This document shows, piece after piece, positions 62,840-64,000 of a DNA stretch of 64,000 nucleotides; positions within the stretch are counted from its first letter, which is position 1, and each line of letters begins with the position of its first letter. Origin of the DNA: Holothuria scabra. Its lineage: Eukaryota > Echinodermata > Holothuroidea > Aspidochirotida > Holothuriidae. The stretch is from contig CM074189.1 in the NCBI GenBank assembly GCA_037179385.1, positions 25,729,648 through 25,793,647 of the forward strand, read 5' to 3'. The notes below the pieces were generated by a model. It saw only the letters and a program-made list of their open reading frames with translations. It was not told the DNA's origin and made no database searches. The translations under genes were made by a program, and so were the position numbers.

Positions 62840-64000
62840 CATTCTAGTATGAAGGCGGTCATTATATTTCATGTTATTGTCAGGTCTTGATTTAAGATTG
62901 TAATGTAACAATGGGATACTTTGTGAAGATAAAGATTAAACCTGCTACAGCCAATAGCAACAATCTTACAGGGGGGAAAGTTATGAAATTATTCACCGTT
63001 AGGTTTACATTTTTGGCATCTGGAAATCATGATGAGTACAAGAAGAAGCATTAATTAACGTAATTTACATCATTTGACCACCCTGAATAAGCCATTAATT
63101 AAGTACATTGCACGAAATAGCCAAGGCAAAAGGTCTGTTTGGCTCTCTAGATACCGAATTCGTGATAAAAAGAAGTAGCCTGAACCTAGTTGGCGTATTA
63201 GATGCAATTTGGGCTTTTGAGACGACGAACGTACAGACATAGGCTTTTTCATGGGATTATCGTGCAGTGACAGCCGTTTATCATGAGAATGGTCACTTCA
63301 AGAAAAACAAAATGGAAACTGCTCATTAAAAATCTTAAACCATAACGACTATTATAACAGTTTTATTTCATTTACAACCTGAATGTATTTTGGTATCTTT
63401 ATAAACTCCTTTTATTGTCTATGTTGACAATTATCTCCGACAACAAGAGGGCTATTTGCGCTACCATTATTGTTGCGCCCTTTGCAACATCTTTTATTGG
63501 CCGGGAGGGTAAATGTAATGTCAGTTTGTGTATTTTGTAAGCTTATAATCACCCTTGGCGTGGAAGCAATAAAGTTAGCACAGCGACAAAATTTATTAGT
63601 GCTTAAAAAGCATGGAGATACGCTTCGGCAAAACCTATCCCTGTATAACAGAAGATGACCCTCCTCATCAGAATAAAAGGCAGATAGTACAGCTACTGGT
63701 GGCTGTTTGGGCATTTTGTTATCTGAGCCTTAAAACAACGCTATTAAGTTATGTACTTTACCAGTAATGGTGCAAGAGTAAAAGTTTGTTAAAAACCTGA
63801 AAAGGGCGCCGACAAACGATTTTGGTCCGTCAGGGGGTCTCTCAGCTCCGACACTGCCTCGAGTTCGAAGCATCGCAGGCCACAGTGTTACACTAGCACA
63901 GTATTAGTTCGCCTCAGTTATAGTCAGCTCGTAGAAGTACGGGTTGGCGTTTAACGCTACCGAAACCTTCGCGAATTTAGTAGTACAACACTGTGGCCTA
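62840..64000. other. No gene recognised to window end
   Basis: Presumed continuation of gene 2 intron 5 or flanking sequence. I found no counterpart of the juxtamembrane or kinase exons and no transposon protein. Confidence 0.35.

Overview
This is intron-rich, AT-rich animal nuclear DNA. It contains spliced receptor exons with clean GT-AG borders, tRNA-derived SINEs, several LINE families, a Penelope-like element with a hammerhead ribozyme, MITEs and many (TA)n tracts. Nothing prokaryotic is present. The mix of transposons suggests an aquatic invertebrate, possibly an echinoderm or another non-vertebrate deuterostome. That last step is a guess: no gene here fixes the species.

The main genes are two tandem paralogues on the + strand. 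Gene 1 starts at 9798, and I can trace exons to 24703. It encodes a signal peptide, four Ig-like domains, a transmembrane segment, a tyrosine-containing juxtamembrane exon and a full-length tyrosine-kinase-like domain over seven exons. The kinase-like domain has lost the catalytic HRD Asp, the metal-binding Asn, the DFG Gly and much of the glycine loop. It is therefore best read as a receptor pseudokinase. Gene 2 (54969 to at least 57635) has the same exons 1-5 with the same phases and nearly the same lengths. Its kinase exons, if present, lie beyond the window.

The pair sits in a large, old tandem duplication. Shared blocks recur in the same order at 1848-4830, 8475-12576 and 12790-13040, and again at 44939-45085, 50500-53000, 53610-57635 and 61745-61985. 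The unit is about 43 kb. One shared block carries a fragment matching the 5' part of U2 snRNA, followed by a decayed LINE.

Layout: 1-1.85 kb transposon end and no gene; 1.85-6 kb duplicated block with U2-like fragment and LINE; 6.1-8.2 kb TCGAGTC-rich repeats around a DNA-transposon-like insertion; 8.5-24.7 kb gene 1, with a young 2.4 kb L1/Tx1-like LINE between kinase exons 10 and 11; 25.5-27.3 kb composite inverted repeat with (TA)n and tRNA-like modules; 28-45 kb transposon remnants and no recognised host gene; 45.4-49.2 kb 8-bp tandem array, TTAA-flanked MITE and GACCTTTGACC repeats; 50.5-57.6 kb second duplicated block and gene 2; 57.7-61.7 kb two head-to-head Penelope-like copies within intron 5 of gene 2; 61.7-64 kb minisatellite, transposon and no gene.
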